From positions 41,285 through 49,610 of the forward strand of contig CAJTMZ010000015.1 in the NCBI GenBank assembly GCA_910577445.1: a stretch of DNA of 8,326 nucleotides, given 5' to 3'. The position numbers and the translations under genes were made by a program. Each line of letters opens with the position of its first letter. Within the stretch, counting starts at the first letter, position 1. Source of the stretch: an uncultured Lachnospiraceae bacterium (GTDB taxonomy: Bacteria; Bacillota; Clostridia; Lachnospirales; Lachnospiraceae). Shown here one piece after another: positions 5,494-8,326 of this stretch. A model generated the notes under the pieces. It was given only the letters and a program-made list of their open reading frames with translations. It was not told where the DNA came from and searched no databases.

Positions 5494-6033
5494 ATGCGAA
5501 TCGGTATGGGTTACGATGTACACAAACTGACACAGGGACGAAAACTGATTTTAGGCGGGGTTGAGATTCCCTATGAAAAAGGGCTCCTCGGGCACTCCGA
5601 CGCGGACGTGCTGCTCCACGCCATTATGGATGCCCTCTTAGGCGCGTCGGCTCTTGGCGATATCGGGAAACACTTTCCCGACACGGATATGGCTTATAAG
5701 GGAATTTCCTCTTTGAAGCTTTTAAAACAGGTAGGGAACCTTTTGGAAGAAAATTTCTTTCTGATTGAAAATATCGACGCCACCATCATCGCGCAGGCTC
5801 CCAAAATGCGTCCCCACATTGACGCCATGAGGCAGAACATCGCAGACGCCCTTGGCCTTGACATTTCACAGGTAAACGTCAAGGCCACCACCGAGGAAGG
5901 GCTTGGCTTTACCGGAACAGGGGAGGGAATTTCCTCTCAGGCCATCTGTCTTTTGACGAGTCCCGTCAATCTGGGAAGCGTGGACGTGGCGGCGGATAAA
6001 TGCAGCGCTTGCGGAGGTTGTCCGAAGCAATAA
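5494..6033 (+). CDS. ispF: 2-C-methyl-D-erythritol 2,4-cyclodiphosphate synthase
   Basis: IspF converts 4-diphosphocytidyl-methylerythritol 2-phosphate to the cyclic diphosphate, releasing CMP, in the non-mevalonate isoprenoid pathway. It works as a zinc-dependent trimer. From the ATG at 5494 the protein has 179 residues. The metal site is visible as Asp8 and His10 (GYDVHKL) and His42 (LLHAIMDALLGA). Other conserved parts are LLGHSDADVL (31-40), GDIGKHFPDTD (55-65), AQAPKM (100-105) and KATTEEGLGFTGTGEGI (130-146). The start at 5494 is preferred to the in-frame ATG at 5473 because GGCAGG (5481-5486) lies 7 nt upstream and MRIGMGYDVH is the normal family start. The usual protein ends about residue 155. 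Here 24 further residues follow, with Cys170, Cys173 and Cys176 in a CSACGGC motif, whose role is unknown. No ispD neighbour is present in the window. Confidence 0.96.
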   Translation: MRIGMGYDVHKLTQGRKLILGGVEIPYEKGLLGHSDADVLLHAIMDALLGASALGDIGKHFPDTDMAYKGISSLKLLKQVGNLLEENFFLIENIDATIIAQAPKMRPHIDAMRQNIADALGLDISQVNVKATTEEGLGFTGTGEGISSQAICLLTSPVNLGSVDVAADKCSACGGCPKQ

Positions 6034-6070
6034 CCAATCACCAATCGCGGCTGGCTTTTGGGGACATTTG

Positions 6071-6093
6071 CCGGGAACTCTTATTGCGCCCGG
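6071..6093. other. Weak hairpin between convergent ispF and glycosyltransferase genes
   Basis: CCGGG (6071-6075) and CCCGG (6089-6093) are reverse complements around a 13-nt loop in the 77-nt gap where two genes converge. The position suits a two-way terminator, but the stem is short and no T run follows on either strand. I see no better terminator in this gap. Confidence 0.25.
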
Positions 6094-6110
6094 TTCATTG
6101 ACCGTATAAG

Positions 6111-7181
6111 TCAGTCCGCGTACACAAACTCCCTTTGAATCACAAAGCTTAAGAAAAACAAAATCACATCCACAGGTATTTTAACCAGCACTTCCATGCC
6201 GCCGAAAAGGGGATACAGCTTTCCCACCAGCAGCGCGCTTAAGGACATCTGTATAAGGGCAAGCAGGATATAGCGGGGCAGGGTGGTTCCTATTTTTCCC
6301 TCGCTCTGGAACACCACTTTCAGGTTCAGCGAATAATTGTACAGCGCGGAAAGGATTCTGGCGAACACCGTCGCCGCCGTAATATAGGAAATACGCCCCC
6401 AGTCCATATCCCGCATAAAAAAGCAGAATATGGTAAACAGAGTCAAATCCACCAGGCTGGAGGACAGGGAGGAAAACAGGAATTTCCCGAATATCATATA
6501 AATTTTTACGGAATCCTTAATCGGGTTAAAGTGGCTGGTCTTATTTTCCTCTATATAAATCGTTTGAATCTGCACTTCCACAATGGATATTTTCCTGCTT
6601 TTTGTCTCGAGAAGCATGTTCGTCTCAAATTCAAACCGTTCCCCTTTCACCATAAGGAGCTGCTCCATAAAAGCGGTGGGAATCCCCCGAAGCCCTGTCT
6701 GGGTATCGGAAACAGAAATCCCGGTAAGATATTTCATCACCACTCTGGTGCACTTGTTGCCGAACTCGGAGCGGGCCGGCACATCCTCCCCCTCAAAACA
6801 CCGGCACCCGAGTACCAGCGCCGACGGGCTCTTTAAAAGGGCGTCCACACAGGCTAAAATACAAGCCGGCGAATGCTGTCCGTCGGAATCCGCCGTTATC
6901 GCGCCGGGCAGTTCTCCAAACTCCCCAAGGCAGAAGTTAAAGGCGGTTTTTAAGGCCCGCCCTTTTCCCTGATTGACCGCGTGGTGCAGAACGACGCAGC
7001 CGTATACGGTTTCTGCCTCCCTGAAAATACCGGCGTACTTTTCCCCGCTTCCGTCGTCCACCAGAACAATGTTGCGAAAACCGGTTTCTCTCAATTTTTT
7101 TAACAAATCCGGCAGTTTTTCATCCGGCTCATAGGAAGGGATGATAATCGGAACTTCCCATCTGATTTCCTTTTGCTCCAT
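6111..7181 (-). CDS. GT2 glycosyltransferase fused to a GtrA-like membrane domain
   Basis: This 356-residue protein is a probable membrane-bound polyprenyl-phosphate sugar transferase of the dolichyl-phosphate glucose/mannose synthase type. The cytoplasmic GT2 domain covers about residues 8-220. It has PSYEP (15-19), VDDGSG (41-46) for nucleotide binding, NQGKGRAL (70-77), the metal-binding DSDGQH (98-103) and TQTGLRG (160-166). The second half (about 228-356) is GtrA-like with four hydrophobic segments near 232-254, 263-283, 302-321 and 331-349, and the NYSLNLKVVF motif before the third. The ATG at 7181 is favoured because AAAAGGA (7188-7194) lies 6 nt upstream. An ATG at 7208 would add nine residues but is only 2 nt from a weak GGCAGG. 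The gene follows the upstream membrane protein by about 41 nt and is likely co-transcribed. The sugar cannot be told. GtrA partners are linked to flipping lipid-linked sugars, so a surface polymer role is inferred. Confidence 0.88.
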   Translation of the reverse strand: MEQKEIRWEVPIIIPSYEPDEKLPDLLKKLRETGFRNIVLVDDGSGEKYAGIFREAETVYGCVVLHHAVNQGKGRALKTAFNFCLGEFGELPGAITADSDGQHSPACILACVDALLKSPSALVLGCRCFEGEDVPARSEFGNKCTRVVMKYLTGISVSDTQTGLRGIPTAFMEQLLMVKGERFEFETNMLLETKSRKISIVEVQIQTIYIEENKTSHFNPIKDSVKIYMIFGKFLFSSLSSSLVDLTLFTIFCFFMRDMDWGRISYITAATVFARILSALYNYSLNLKVVFQSEGKIGTTLPRYILLALIQMSLSALLVGKLYPLFGGMEVLVKIPVDVILFFLSFVIQREFVYAD

Positions 7182-7222
7182 ACATTTTCCTTTTCTGTAA
7201 ATTTTCATAACCTGCCGGCTGC

Positions 7223-8326
7223 TTATCTGACGGAGTATTCCACCAGAAATATTCCGTCGTAGTCTAACGCCACATGATACAGGCAGCCATATTCAAACTG
7301 CTCCCCTTTTGGCATAAGCGGCTGAAACAGCGCCTTTCCTTCTCCTGAAAGCGCATCCACGTACAAAAAGCCCGCATGGGCGTCCTCAACGGCCCGCACA
7401 ATGTCCTCGGTTTTCATCGTTTCCGCATCCACATTTCCATACATAACAGACACAGGCGACGCCTCAAAGCCGATATAGGTGTTCCTCACCCAGCTTACGT
7501 CGGAAATATCCCTGAGGTACAATACGCGCCCTATACTCCTGCTTTCCCCGGCGCCTGTCTTTTCCAGAAAACGCTCCGCCGCTTCGTCTACGATGCTGTC
7601 CCGCTCCGCCAGTATACCGGGCGTGTCGGTCCTGTAGCCGTAAAGCGCCCGGAAAGCGCCCCCGTAATCGGTGGTTAAAAGCACAAAGGCCGCGCAGAGG
7701 GCAAGCCCTCTTCCCGTCCCCGCCTTTATCACATAAAAAGCCAGAAGGTACATACCGCCTATGGCAAAGGGCGCTCCGTACCTTTCGATGGAGGATACCA
7801 TTCCGAAAGGCTCCAGATACTGGGTTTCAACCGCGAAGATAGTCAGATGGCTCACCAGATTTATGGCGTAAAACACCGCCCCGCTGACCGCCAGGAAAAC
7901 GCCCGTATAGACCGCCCGCTTTTTCTCAAGCACATGGAACTTCCCTAAAAGAAAAACAGCCAGGATAAGCAGAAGATACAGGCTTAAGGGACTTAAGTCA
8001 ATTCCAATGGTCTTTCCCCTGTGCAGAGGCCATTTTATAAATGCCTCCACAAAAGCCTTTACCATTTCTTCCTGATACGCCGGCAGATTCATCCCGCCTG
8101 TAGCCATCTGTATAGCCGTGCCGGTGAGCTTTGCCACCCGCCTGTTAAAAAGACAGAAAAACAGCCAGGAACCTTCCGCAAAGGCAGGGGATAATGTCAC
8201 AAAAAGAAGTCCCCGTCCGGCCCGCCTTCCGGCTTTCTTTCTTCCATGCATCAGCAGATGATAACCGTAATCGAAGAAAAGACCAAAAGCCGCCCACAGA
8301 AATCCCGTGTTTTTGCACAGCACAAG
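7223..8326 (-). CDS. C-terminal part of a polytopic membrane protein, possibly a GT-C type glycosyltransferase (runs off the right edge)
   Basis: The reading frame is open to the window edge. The GTG at 8323 has no visible upstream signal and an open codon before it, so I treat the gene as 5'-truncated by the window. At least 367 codons are present. Numbered from the GTG, hydrophobic segments occur near residues 7-24, 38-59, 111-128, 137-164, 182-201 and 205-219. A soluble region of about 145 residues follows (222-366), containing RVLYLRDISDVSWVRNTY and ending VEYSVR. Many membrane helices with a soluble C-terminal domain, next to a GT2-GtrA gene, fit a GT-C enzyme that uses a polyprenyl-phosphate sugar, but I see no diagnostic motif. 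The acidic loop residues that would mark such an enzyme would lie upstream of the window. The stop is 41 nt before the preferred start of the glycosyltransferase gene. Confidence 0.6.
   Translation of the reverse strand, partial: LVLCKNTGFLWAAFGLFFDYGYHLLMHGRKKAGRRAGRGLLFVTLSPAFAEGSWLFFCLFNRRVAKLTGTAIQMATGGMNLPAYQEEMVKAFVEAFIKWPLHRGKTIGIDLSPLSLYLLLILAVFLLGKFHVLEKKRAVYTGVFLAVSGAVFYAINLVSHLTIFAVETQYLEPFGMVSSIERYGAPFAIGGMYLLAFYVIKAGTGRGLALCAAFVLLTTDYGGAFRALYGYRTDTPGILAERDSIVDEAAERFLEKTGAGESRSIGRVLYLRDISDVSWVRNTYIGFEASPVSVMYGNVDAETMKTEDIVRAVEDAHAGFLYVDALSGEGKALFQPLMPKGEQFEYGCLYHVALDYDGIFLVEYSVR

Overview
The window looks like a chromosomal segment of a low-to-mid-GC Firmicute, most likely a Clostridia member of the Lachnospiraceae type. 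The evidence is the run cysE-cysS-mrnC-rlmB, the Firmicute-specific Mini-III ribonuclease, Bacillus-like Shine-Dalgarno sites (GAGGAG, AAAGGA) and an SGNH protein with a VSGN-repeat linker. The assignment below phylum level is an impression from family knowledge, not from a search.

Layout from left to right. (1) Positions 1-233 hold the start of an AT-rich minus-strand gene for an unrecognised two-helix membrane protein. Its promoter region (274-282) carries a perfect 7-bp dyad that looks like an operator. (2) Positions 342-5316 are a minus-strand operon read right to left: cysE (serine acetyltransferase), cysS (cysteinyl-tRNA synthetase), mrnC (Mini-III RNase), rlmB (23S rRNA 2'-O-methyltransferase) and a membrane-anchored SGNH/GDSL hydrolase with a VSGN-repeat stalk. 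(3) Positions 5317-5493 are a compact divergent control region. The cysE and ispF promoters stand back to back with their -35 boxes 7 bp apart, and a terminator-like hairpin lies in the short cysE leader. (4) ispF (methylerythritol-phosphate pathway) is the only plus-strand gene. It has an unusual CxxCxxC tail. (5) Positions 6111-8326 are a second minus-strand unit: the C-terminal part of a polytopic membrane protein, cut by the window edge, followed by a fused GT2-GtrA glycosyltransferase.

How the genes fit together. CysE makes O-acetylserine, the committed step to cysteine. CysS charges tRNA-Cys. MrnC and RlmB mature and modify 23S rRNA. In Bacillus subtilis the same block reads ispD-ispF-gltX-cysE-cysS-mrnC-rlmB-rae1-sigH, all on one strand. 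Here ispF is divergent, gltX is absent between ispF and cysE, and the place after rlmB is taken by the SGNH hydrolase. The right-hand pair probably serves lipid-linked sugar transfer for a cell-surface polymer.

Most of the window is ordinary core genome. I do not see a convincing new multi-gene system. The parts most worth a second look are the cysE leader hairpin, the repeat-stalk SGNH protein, the cysteine tails on IspF and CysE, and the dyad-controlled AT-rich gene at the left edge.
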